Shown: piece by piece, positions 24,287 through 32,355 of the stretch
Layout of the letters: the number at the start of each line of letters is the position of its first letter
Numbering within the stretch: the first letter of the stretch is position 1
DNA from: Parvibaculum sp002684405
GTDB taxonomy: Bacteria; Pseudomonadota; Alphaproteobacteria; Parvibaculales; Parvibaculaceae
DNA: 64,000 nt
Direction: 5' to 3'
Assembly: GCA_965140395.1 (NCBI GenBank)
Contig: OZ223206.1
Location: forward strand, 682,001-746,000
The notes under the pieces: model-generated
Database searches by the model: none
Told to the model about the DNA's origin: nothing
What the model saw: only the letters and a program-made list of their open reading frames with translations
Position numbers and translations under genes: made by a program

Positions 24287-25369
24287 ATGGATCAGATGTT
24301 GGCAAGCAAGGGCTCTGCCGGAACCGACCGTAGCGAGCCAACCGGGCTCCACATACTGCGGGCGACCCCCGAAACGGTGCATTGGGGCTATTTCGATGCC
24401 TCGATTGCCCCGGCGCTGACCGTCAAGAGCGGCGCTCTCATCCAGGCCGAAGCGCTGACGCATCACGCGGGCGACGCGCCCGAGCTGATGATGGACGAAT
24501 CCGTGCGCCACATCTACGACACCGTGCCGGAAGCGGACCGCAATCCCGGCGTACATCTGATGACCGGCCCGATCTATGTGGAAGACGCCAAACCCGGCGA
24601 CATGCTGGAAGTGCGCTATCTGCGCATGGTGCCGCGCTTCGACTATGGCTCGAACCTCGCCGCCAATTGGGGTCATCTCTACAAGGAATTCGGCGAGAAG
24701 GAACGCGTGACGATCTACAAGATCGACCGCTCCACCAATCTCGCCGAGGCGCATTACGCCTATGATTATCCGGGCCTCTACGAGACGCCCGGCAAGATCA
24801 CCAATTGCCCGGAATGCGACCGGCAGCGCGCCTTGAACGGCGTGCGGGTGCCGATCCGCCCGCATCTGGGCACGGCGGGCGTGGCGCCCGACCAGCCCGG
24901 CCGCGTCAGCACCATTCCGCCCGGCGCGCATGGCGGCAATATCGACAATTGGCGCATCGGCGCGGGCGCGACGATGTTCTATCCGGTGCAGGTGGAAGGC
25001 GGTCTCTTCTCCATCGGCGACCCGCATGTCTCGCAGGGCGACGGCGAAATCAGCGGCACGGCCATCGAGGCCTCGCTCGACGTGCTCTTCCAGATCGTGC
25101 TGCGCAAGGACTTCGAGTTTCCCTCGCCGCTGCTGGAAACGCCGAGCTACTGGATCGTGCACGGCTTCGACGAAGACCTGGACAATGCGATGCGTAACGC
25201 CTCGCTCGACATGCTCAAATTCCTCAATGAGGAGCAGGATCTCAGCAAGGACGACGCCTATTCGCTGATGAGCATCACGGCGGATTTTACCGTAACGCAG
25301 GTGGTGGACGGCCGGCAGGGCGTGCATGTGAAGGTGCCGCGCAGCATCTTCCCCACCGGCAAGAAATGA
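24287..25369 (+). CDS. Acetamidase/formamidase family hydrolase
   Basis: A 360-residue FmdA/AmdA-type amidase. Characteristic segments are ETVHWGYFDASIAPAL, EALTHHAGD, PGAHGGNIDNWRIG and FSIGDPHVSQGDGEISGTAIE, which include the metal-binding His and Asp residues of the family. It should hydrolyse short aliphatic amides such as formamide to acid plus ammonia in the cytosol. The ATG at 24287 has GAGG 8 bases upstream. The next gene carries a second copy of this domain fused to an AraC regulator, so the two are likely functionally linked. Confidence 0.9.
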   Translation: MDQMLASKGSAGTDRSEPTGLHILRATPETVHWGYFDASIAPALTVKSGALIQAEALTHHAGDAPELMMDESVRHIYDTVPEADRNPGVHLMTGPIYVEDAKPGDMLEVRYLRMVPRFDYGSNLAANWGHLYKEFGEKERVTIYKIDRSTNLAEAHYAYDYPGLYETPGKITNCPECDRQRALNGVRVPIRPHLGTAGVAPDQPGRVSTIPPGAHGGNIDNWRIGAGATMFYPVQVEGGLFSIGDPHVSQGDGEISGTAIEASLDVLFQIVLRKDFEFPSPLLETPSYWIVHGFDEDLDNAMRNASLDMLKFLNEEQDLSKDDAYSLMSITADFTVTQVVDGRQGVHVKVPRSIFPTGKK

Positions 25370-25500
25370 ACTTCTCGTAAGGCGGGCACGCTTCTTGCTG
25401 CCGTAGGGGCAGGTATTTGCAGCCAGCGGCATGGATGCCGGGTTCTTTGGCTGACAGGAGCGCGCGAGGCCGTTGCGGCTGCACAAATTGTCAGCATACA

Positions 25501-25529
25501 GCATCCCGAACAGGCAATGTTCGGGATGC
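25501..25529. promoter_or_regulatory. 12-base inverted repeat before the AraC-formamidase gene
   Basis: Perfect 12-base arms GCATCCCGAACA (25501-25512) and TGTTCGGGATGC (25518-25529) with a 5-base spacer GGCAA. It lies 20 bases before the GTG of the AraC-fusion gene and has no T-run. It could end the upstream formamidase message, or be an operator for the AraC domain; placement near the start favours regulation. Confidence 0.55.
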
Positions 25530-25548
25530 ACGTTTGTAACAAGAGTGC

Positions 25549-27933
25549 GTGAACCCAATGGAAGCCTGGCGCTTTTCCACAGAAGCCTATCCGAAACCCG
25601 ACCGCTATGAGGCCTGGCAGGATGTCATGCGCCGCCTGGCACTGAAGCCGACCGGCCATGAAACGGAAGAAGGCGCCTATGGCCTTCTCTCCGTCGTCAC
25701 CACCCATTCCGGCATCAATTTCACCCGGCTCATCTCCACGCCGCAGGAACTCACCCCGATCCAGGAGATCAACCGCGAGATCGGCAAGGACGGCGTCTGG
25801 GTTGTCTCGGTTCTTGAAGGCCGGATGACGTTTCACGATGGCGGCAACGACCTCAAGGCCATGTCGGGCGATATCGTTTACGCAGCCGTCGGCTCTCACA
25901 CCACGCTGACGCTCGACACGAATTGCCGCCTCATCATGATCCATATTCCAAGCTCGGCTTTCCGGCCGAAGCTGATGGCGCCGCTCCCGACCAAGGTCAT
26001 CCATATGTCGGGCCGGGCGGGTGTGGGCCATGTGCTGGCGGGCTTCCTCGCCTCCGTGGGCGAGGCGCTTGAAGACCTCAGCGTCGACCAGCTCCGCCCC
26101 ATCGAGATGGCATTGCCGGAATTCCTGATGGCGGGGATTTTCCGCCAGGCGGATACGCGCGCGCTTGGCGGGGCGGCGGGCGTGCGCGCGGCGCTGCTGC
26201 ATCGCATCTGCCAGACCATCGAATCCCATCTCAGCGATCCCGATCTCTCGCTGACGCGGATCGCGGAAGAACACGGGATTTCGCCGCGCTATGTGCAGAA
26301 GCTGTTCGAATCCGTCGGGCAGAGCTTCGGACGCTATGTGCGCTTCCGCCGTCTGGAGCGCTGCCGCTACGACCTGGAAAGCCCGGTGCATGCGCAGCTG
26401 TCGATCTCGGATATCTGCTTTCGCTGGGGCTTCAACGATGCAGCGCATTTCAGCCGCGCGTTTCGCGACCACTACAAGGTATCGCCGCGGGAGTTCCGCC
26501 GGTCGGGCCTTGCCGCCGTGCCGGATGACGGTCCCTGGACGATCAATCGCGGGCGGCCCGACGACAAGGAGAGCGGCAAGTCCGACCTGCAGGAGACGGA
26601 AGCTTCCTCCAGCCCCGCCCCGGCGGAAGAGGATGGCGAGTTGCAGGTGCTCTCGCCGCCCGAGGCGACGACCACTGAGTCCAAGGGGGGTGGGCCTGCC
26701 CATCACTATCTGCCGGTCACGCGAAAGACAGTACATTGGGGCTATTTCAGCCGCTTCCTGCCGCCTGTGGTGGAAATGAAGTCGGGCGATTTCATCACTA
26801 TCGAAACACTGACGCATCACGCCAATGACGATCATGAGCGCATGGTCGAAGGCGATCCCGGTGCGGAAGATGTGTTTCACTGGACGGAAGACAGCAAGAA
26901 TGTAGACCGGCGAGGGGCGGGCCCGCTCGACGCCTCGACCTATGGACGCGGCGCGGGCGAAGGTTTCGGCGTTCACATCATGACCGGTCCGGTGGCCGTG
27001 GAGGATTCCAAACCCGGCGACATTATCGAGTTGCGGATTCTCGATATCGCTCTTCGGCCCAGCGCGAGCCAGCGTTTTGCCGGGCGCAGCTTCGGCAGCA
27101 ATGCGGCGGCCTGGTGGGGCTTCCATTACAGCGACCTCATCACACCGCCTGCGCAGCGCGAAGTGGTCACGATCTACGAGATCGACAAGCGCCACGGGAA
27201 GGAATGCGCCCGCGCCGTCTACAATTACCGATGGACGCCGCAGACCGATCCGTTCGGCGTGACACATGAGAAAATCGACTATCCCGGCGTGCGGGTGGAC
27301 CCGACCACCGTGGAAAAGAATTTCGACGTGCTGAAGGATGTCGAGATTCCGCTGCGCCCGCATTTCGGCGTGATTGCGCTGGCGCCGGACCATCGCGGCA
27401 TCGTGGACAGCGTGCCGCCGGCGCATTTCGGCGGCAATCTCGATAATTGGCGGCTGGGACCGGGATCGCGCATCTTCCTTCCCGTCGCTGTGGCGGGCGG
27501 GCTTTTGTCCATCGGCGACCCGCATGCCTCGCAGGGCGATTCCGAACTTTGCGGCACCGCCATCGAGTGCTCGCTGACCGGCGTCTTCCAGGTCGTGCTG
27601 CACCGGAAGAGCGATCTGACCGGCAAGCTTTTCGATCTCGACTATCCGCTGATCGAGACGGAGGACGAGTGGGTGATCCTCGGCTTCAGCCATCCGAACT
27701 ATCTGAAGGAACTGGGCAAGAACGCACAGGCGGAAGTCTATAAGCAGTCTTCCATCGACATGGCGATGCGCGACGCCTTCCGGAAGACGCGGCGCTTCCT
27801 TATGACCTCGAAAGGATTAAGCGAGGACGAAGCGATCTCGCTCATCTCGGTCGCGGTGGATTTCAGCGTGACGCAGGTGGTGGACGGCAATTGGGGCGTT
27901 CATGCCTGTATCCGGAAGAAGCTCTTTACCTGA
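25549..27933 (+). CDS. AraC-family regulator fused to an acetamidase/formamidase domain
   Basis: A 794-residue fusion. Residues about 40-200 form an AraC-type sensor domain. Residues about 217-318 hold the double helix-turn-helix (LSLTRIAEEHGISPRYVQKL; ISDICFRWGFNDAAHFSRAF; VSPREFR). A low-complexity linker (about 320-385) leads to a complete FmdA/AmdA domain to the C-terminus, with KTVHWGYFSRFLPP, THHANDDHER, PPAHFGGNLDNWRLG and SIGDPHASQGDSELCGTAIE. All family motifs seen in the upstream formamidase are kept, so catalysis is plausible. GTG (25549) or the ATG at 25558 could be the start; neither has a strong ribosome site. Its stop overlaps the convergent PfkB gene by 8 bases. Confidence 0.9.
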   Translation: MNPMEAWRFSTEAYPKPDRYEAWQDVMRRLALKPTGHETEEGAYGLLSVVTTHSGINFTRLISTPQELTPIQEINREIGKDGVWVVSVLEGRMTFHDGGNDLKAMSGDIVYAAVGSHTTLTLDTNCRLIMIHIPSSAFRPKLMAPLPTKVIHMSGRAGVGHVLAGFLASVGEALEDLSVDQLRPIEMALPEFLMAGIFRQADTRALGGAAGVRAALLHRICQTIESHLSDPDLSLTRIAEEHGISPRYVQKLFESVGQSFGRYVRFRRLERCRYDLESPVHAQLSISDICFRWGFNDAAHFSRAFRDHYKVSPREFRRSGLAAVPDDGPWTINRGRPDDKESGKSDLQETEASSSPAPAEEDGELQVLSPPEATTTESKGGGPAHHYLPVTRKTVHWGYFSRFLPPVVEMKSGDFITIETLTHHANDDHERMVEGDPGAEDVFHWTEDSKNVDRRGAGPLDASTYGRGAGEGFGVHIMTGPVAVEDSKPGDIIELRILDIALRPSASQRFAGRSFGSNAAAWWGFHYSDLITPPAQREVVTIYEIDKRHGKECARAVYNYRWTPQTDPFGVTHEKIDYPGVRVDPTTVEKNFDVLKDVEIPLRPHFGVIALAPDHRGIVDSVPPAHFGGNLDNWRLGPGSRIFLPVAVAGGLLSIGDPHASQGDSELCGTAIECSLTGVFQVVLHRKSDLTGKLFDLDYPLIETEDEWVILGFSHPNYLKELGKNAQAEVYKQSSIDMAMRDAFRKTRRFLMTSKGLSEDEAISLISVAVDFSVTQVVDGNWGVHACIRKKLFT

Positions 27934-28858
27934 GCTTCGGCATCAAACCGGCGCCCAGCGCATGCAGCGCTTCCGGCGGGCTCGACGGTCCGGCATGGGC
28001 GCATTTTACGCTCGCGACTTCCGCGCCGAAGCGTAGCGCGTCCTCGAAGCCTGCGCCGGATATATCCGCGAACAGGAAGCCGGCATGGAAGGCATCGCCC
28101 GCGCCCGTCGTGTCCACGATGCTCTCCGGCGGGACGGCGTCCACCCGGCATAACTCTCCCGCCCCGTCCAGACCGACACTCCCCTCCGCGCCCATGGTGA
28201 CCGCCGCACGGCGCGCGCCCAGCGCGACGAGCTTTTGGAGCATGGGCGTCAGTTCATCGGTACCCGCAATCTCCGTGGCAACGGCCCGCGGTAGAATGAC
28301 CGTGTCGCAGGCTGCGATGAGGGCCAGCGTGTCCTCCGACACGACTTCGACATCGCAAAGCGTCGGCACGCCGCGCCCTCGCGCCTCCTGCGCAATCGCC
28401 ACGGATCCGGGCATGTCCATGCCGTCGAAATAGGCATAGTTCGCGCCTTTCCAGATGCTTTCCGGCAGCGTGGAAGGGTATGGCGGGTAGTCTTCGGGCA
28501 CGGTTTCGACAATGCTGCGCTCGCCCGTTTCCCGGTCGAGCAGGATATAGGCCGCCGTGTTGGGAAGGCCCACCGCGGTGATGCAGCCCGCGCCATCGAT
28601 GCCGCGCTCCGTCAGGAATTCGCGCACGCGCACGCCGTTCTCGTCGTCGCCGGTCACGCCCGCATAGACGACGGTGAAGGCTTCTCCCCGGCTTTCCCCC
28701 AGCACAGCAAGCGTCGCCGCCGCGTTCATGCATTGGCCACCCATGACGACACGCGCCGGGCCGGAGGGCTGCTTGGTGTCCGGCCGCAGCCGGCCAAGCT
28801 CGACATCGAGAATAACGTCGACATTGTTCCGGCCGACGCAAATGACCCTGTCTCTCAC
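27926..28858 (-). CDS. PfkB-family carbohydrate/nucleoside kinase
   Basis: A 310-residue ribokinase-like protein. The N-terminal signature is CVGRNNVDVIL and GGQCMNAAATLAVLG, and the C-terminal active site DTTGAGDAFHAGFLF has the catalytic Asp in GAGD. GTG is the start, with GGAGG 7 bases upstream. It overlaps the AraC-formamidase gene tail-to-tail by 8 bases. The sugar or nucleoside substrate is not readable, and no sugar transporter or isomerase is adjacent. Confidence 0.9.
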   Translation of the reverse strand: MRDRVICVGRNNVDVILDVELGRLRPDTKQPSGPARVVMGGQCMNAAATLAVLGESRGEAFTVVYAGVTGDDENGVRVREFLTERGIDGAGCITAVGLPNTAAYILLDRETGERSIVETVPEDYPPYPSTLPESIWKGANYAYFDGMDMPGSVAIAQEARGRGVPTLCDVEVVSEDTLALIAACDTVILPRAVATEIAGTDELTPMLQKLVALGARRAAVTMGAEGSVGLDGAGELCRVDAVPPESIVDTTGAGDAFHAGFLFADISGAGFEDALRFGAEVASVKCAHAGPSSPPEALHALGAGLMPKLR

Positions 28859-29095
28859 CCCTTGTCCTCCGCTTCCACGTCACCGCGGGGCCTCTGCAAG
28901 ATTGACGCCGGATGCGTTCCCTCCCGAGGGCCACGGGCAAGACATGGAACAGATGCGCAGCTAGTCGGCGAGAGCTGCGTCCGTAAGATTGCCCCTGCAT
29001 AGTCGCGCCCAACACAGCATCCATATATCGACGATGAGCATGCCCGCGGGCAGGACAATGGCATTGCAAAAAAGGGTTGCATCGCCTCGGGATTG

Positions 29096-29120
29096 TGAAA
29101 GTATTTTCATAATAATGAAA
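29096..29120. promoter_or_regulatory. Half-site repeats before the XRE-cupin gene
   Basis: Three TGAAA/TTTCA half-sites occur in 25 bases: TGAAA at 29096-29100, TTTCAT at 29105-29110 and ATGAAA at 29115-29120. Neighbouring pairs form inverted repeats with 4-base spacers. The block ends 7 bases before the XRE-cupin ATG and lies in the AT-richest part of the local region, where a promoter is expected. An autoregulatory operator is likely. Confidence 0.5.
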
Positions 29121-29127
29121 TTATTGG

Positions 29128-29760
29128 ATGGATTTTTCACTCTTGGCGAAGCCCCGGACCAAAACAGCACCCGCTGGAACCGATACCAAGCAGACAGATT
29201 TGCGCGTTCCTATCGGCACGCAGATCCGCGAGCTGAGACGGGCGCGCGGCCTGACGCTGACGGACCTCAAAAACCTGACCGGACGGTCGCTCGGCAATCT
29301 CAGTGAGATGGAACGCGGCGTCAGCCCGATCAATCTCGACGCGCTGGACGCCATCGCCCGCGCGCTGGACGTGTCCATCAACTGGTTCTTCTCCGGCGCC
29401 AATAACGGTCCGGCCGACGAACGCGACTATGTCGTGCGCAGGAATGCGCGGCGCGAGATCAATCTCAGCCAGGCGGGCACACGCGAAGAATTGCTCTCCC
29501 CTCACCTCACCGGCGCGCTGGAACTCGTCATGACCACTTTCGCACCCGGCATGGGAACGGGCGAAAACGGCCGGGAGCGGCGGGGGGAAGAAGGCGGCTA
29601 TGTGTTGTCGGGCACGCTGGACCTCACCGTCGACGGCAAACGTTTTCACCTCGAAACCGGCGACAGTTTTCAACTCCCCAAGGCCGGCAAGCACTGGTGC
29701 CACAACCCCGGTGCAACCGACGCCGTGGTTCTCTGGGCCATCAGCCCGGCAACCTACTGA
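29128..29760 (+). CDS. XRE-family regulator with C-terminal cupin
   Basis: A 210-residue protein. An XRE helix-turn-helix occupies about residues 30-85 (IRELRRARGLTLTDLKNLTG, SLGNLSEMERG), and a single cupin about residues 130-205 (GGYVLSGTLDLTV, GDSFQLPKAGKHWCHNPG). Proteins of this kind often control amine, polyamine or amino-acid catabolism. No ribosome site is visible before the ATG. It begins an apparent operon with a YtcJ-like amidohydrolase (16-base gap), a CobW GTPase and a dimethylglycine dehydrogenase-like gene, which it probably controls. Confidence 0.88.
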   Translation: MDFSLLAKPRTKTAPAGTDTKQTDLRVPIGTQIRELRRARGLTLTDLKNLTGRSLGNLSEMERGVSPINLDALDAIARALDVSINWFFSGANNGPADERDYVVRRNARREINLSQAGTREELLSPHLTGALELVMTTFAPGMGTGENGRERRGEEGGYVLSGTLDLTVDGKRFHLETGDSFQLPKAGKHWCHNPGATDAVVLWAISPATY

Positions 29761-29776
29761 AGAGAGATCGGACCCC

Positions 29777-31417
29777 ATGAGCGAGATCACCGTCTATACG
29801 GCCCGCAAGATCAGGACCATGAACCCGTCCATGCCGGAGGCGACGGCGGTCGCGGTGCGCGAGGGCCGGATCGTGGAGGCAGGATCGCTGGAAACGCTGA
29901 AGCCCTGGCTCGATGCTTATCCGCACAAGATCGATACGCGCTTCGAAAAGCATGTGCTGATGCCGGGCTTCATCGATCCGCATCTGCATCCCTCGCTCGG
30001 GGCGATCCTGCTGCCCTGTCATTTCATCACGGCGATGACCTGGCATCTGCCCGACCGGGTGAGCCCGCCCGTGACCAGCCATGAAGACTATGTCGCGCGG
30101 CTTCGCGAGATCGAAAAATCCATGACCGATCCCGGCGAGCTGCTGCTGACATGGGGCTATCACAAGATCTGGCACGGCATCGTCGACCGCACGGTGCTCA
30201 ACGACATCTCCGCCACCCGCCCGATCATCGTCTGGCAGCGCTCATTCCACGAAGTCATCGCCAATGACGCCGCCATCGACTGGATGAAGCTCGACCGCGC
30301 GGAGCTTGAACGCCATCCGCAGATCGATCTTGCATCCGGGCGCTTTTTCGAAACAGGCCTCGCGGTCGCGACGAAATCCATGAACCCCTATCTCTTTGCA
30401 CCGGAGCGTTTTGGCAGGGGGCTCGAGCTCGTCAAGAAAGCCATTCACTTCGGCGGGCACACGACCATCGGCGAACTCGCCTATCCGCTCATCAATGACG
30501 AGCTGGAATGGGACATTCTCGCCAACACGATCGAGCAGGACGATGTGCCCTTCCGCATGCGGCTAGTGCCGCGCGGCGCAGGTCCCGGCGAAACGGACAA
30601 GGCCGTGGCGCGGGTGAACGGGTTCCAGTCGCGCAAAACCCGTCGTCTGAGCTTCGGCAATGGCGTGAAGCTCTTCAGCGATGGCGGCTTCTTCGCAGAG
30701 CTGATGCAGATGCAGCCGCCGGGCTTCATCGACGGCCATCACGGCGAGTGGATGACCGCGCCGGAAACACTCGAAGCACTTGCCCGCGCCTTCTGGAACG
30801 AAGGCAAGCAGATCCACGTGCATTGCACGGGCGATATGGGGCTCGAACTTGCCCTCGACATACTGGAGAAGCTGCAATTCGAGCGGCCGCGCTTCAACCA
30901 CCGCTTCACCATCGAGCATTTCGGCGCTTCGACGCCGGAGCAGGCGCGGCGCATCAAGGATCTCGGCGCCATCGTTTCGGCCAATGTCTATTACCTGCAT
31001 GAGCTGGGCGAAGCCTATTGGCGCCAGTCCATCGGTTTCGAACGCGCCTCGCAAATGGCACGGCTGGGGACACTGGAACGGCTGGGCGTGACGACCGCGC
31101 TCCATTCCGACTTCACCATGGCGCCTGCCCTGCCGCTGAACTCGGCCTGGGTGGCGGTCAACCGGCTGTCGGAATCGGGCACCGTGCTCGCGCTGGAAGA
31201 ACGCATTTCGCTCGATAGCGCCATGCGGGCCATCACCATCGACGCGGCCTACATGCTGGGCATGGAGGACGAAATCGGTTCCATCCGGGCGGGCAAGATG
31301 GCTGATTTCACCGTGCTCGAAGCCGACCCGTGGGAAACGGCGCCGGAAGACCTGAAAGACATTCCGATCTGGGGCACCGTGTTCGAGGGCGACCCCTTTC
31401 CCCTCGGGGAGCGGTGA
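29777..31417 (+). CDS. YtcJ-like amidohydrolase
   Basis: A 546-residue metal-dependent amidohydrolase of the YtcJ/amidohydrolase-3 type. First metal motif is MPGFIDPHLHPSLG, then VHCTGDMGLELALDIL and FTIEHFGAS, and SDFTMAPALPLN near the end supplies the last Asp-containing motif. Such enzymes hydrolyse N-acyl or amide substrates. The start at 29777 (MSEITVYTARKIRTM) is chosen because upstream sequence overlaps the XRE-cupin gene. Its stop TGA overlaps the ATG of the next gene (TGATG). A paralogue lies at 39362-40990. Confidence 0.88.
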   Translation: MSEITVYTARKIRTMNPSMPEATAVAVREGRIVEAGSLETLKPWLDAYPHKIDTRFEKHVLMPGFIDPHLHPSLGAILLPCHFITAMTWHLPDRVSPPVTSHEDYVARLREIEKSMTDPGELLLTWGYHKIWHGIVDRTVLNDISATRPIIVWQRSFHEVIANDAAIDWMKLDRAELERHPQIDLASGRFFETGLAVATKSMNPYLFAPERFGRGLELVKKAIHFGGHTTIGELAYPLINDELEWDILANTIEQDDVPFRMRLVPRGAGPGETDKAVARVNGFQSRKTRRLSFGNGVKLFSDGGFFAELMQMQPPGFIDGHHGEWMTAPETLEALARAFWNEGKQIHVHCTGDMGLELALDILEKLQFERPRFNHRFTIEHFGASTPEQARRIKDLGAIVSANVYYLHELGEAYWRQSIGFERASQMARLGTLERLGVTTALHSDFTMAPALPLNSAWVAVNRLSESGTVLALEERISLDSAMRAITIDAAYMLGMEDEIGSIRAGKMADFTVLEADPWETAPEDLKDIPIWGTVFEGDPFPLGER

Positions 31418-32340
31418 TGCGCATTCCCATCACCTTGCTGACCGGTTATCTGGGGGCGGGAAAGACAACCATCATCAATGCCCTGCTCTCGCAAAACCCG
31501 GATCGCCGCATGGCGGTGCTGGTGAACGATTTCGGCGCCGTCAATATCGATGCCTCGCTGATCGCATCGCGTGACGGGGATACGGTGCGCCTGACCAATG
31601 GCTGCGTCTGCTGCTCTATCGAAGACGATCTCGGCACGGCGCTGGATGCGCTCACCAAAAGCCCGCATCCGCCGGAGCATGTATTGCTGGAAGCAAGCGG
31701 GGTGGCCGATCCGCAGCGCATTGCGCGCCATGCCGGGCACTGGCCGGGCTTCGAACTCGACGCCATCATTACCGCCGTGGATTGCGAAACCGTGCGCGAA
31801 CGGGCCGCCGACAAATTCGTCGGCCATCTGGTCGAAAGCCAGATCCGCGCCGCCGACATCATTGCCCTGACGAAATCCGATCTGGTCGCGCCGCGCGACG
31901 CGGAAAGCACGACACGCTGGCTTCACTCACTGAACGATGACGCCCTTGTCACGGATGCCCCTCATGGCCGGGTCGAGTTGGCGCTTCTGCTGGGGCCGCG
32001 CCCGGGCCGCCCATCTCCATCCGCCATGCCCGATCAGCCACATGATGCGTTCAGGACCATGCATTGGGTGCCGCAGCACCCTGTCGACACGGAAAAGCTG
32101 TCGTATGTCCTCAGCGAGATGCCGCGCGCCGTGCATCGGATAAAGGGGTTCTTCGTCGATGCGCGGAGCGGACGCATGACCCTGCTACAGCAGGTGGGAC
32201 GGCGCTTCCGGTTTTCCGACGCCCCCGAAGCGGCTACTCCCGGCCTCGTGCTGATCGCCTCGGGACCGGACACGGATCTGGTGCGCTATCGCCGCGCCTT
32301 TGAAAGCTGCCAATCCACTGTTCCTTCCGAGCGTGTGTAA
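31417..32340 (+). CDS. CobW/COG0523-family GTPase (metallochaperone-like)
   Basis: A 307-residue G3E GTPase. The P-loop is LLTGYLGAGKTT, the metal-binding motif is NGCVCCS (C63, C65, C66), the specificity motif is TKSDLV, and a CobW C-terminal domain follows (TMHWVPQHPVDTEKLS to the end). COG0523 proteins deliver or allocate zinc or cobalt. Coupling to a zinc-dependent amidohydrolase (TGATG overlap) and to a flavoprotein dehydrogenase downstream suggests it serves the amidohydrolase. The metal is not established. Confidence 0.88.
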   Translation: MRIPITLLTGYLGAGKTTIINALLSQNPDRRMAVLVNDFGAVNIDASLIASRDGDTVRLTNGCVCCSIEDDLGTALDALTKSPHPPEHVLLEASGVADPQRIARHAGHWPGFELDAIITAVDCETVRERAADKFVGHLVESQIRAADIIALTKSDLVAPRDAESTTRWLHSLNDDALVTDAPHGRVELALLLGPRPGRPSPSAMPDQPHDAFRTMHWVPQHPVDTEKLSYVLSEMPRAVHRIKGFFVDARSGRMTLLQQVGRRFRFSDAPEAATPGLVLIASGPDTDLVRYRRAFESCQSTVPSERV

Positions 32341-32355
32341 CCGGAGGTTTCTTCC

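Noticed and set aside
25258..27693. An 811-codon minus-strand frame across the AraC-formamidase gene.
   Set aside because: It has no recognisable domain and is a shadow of the plus-strand fusion, whose motifs are unambiguous.
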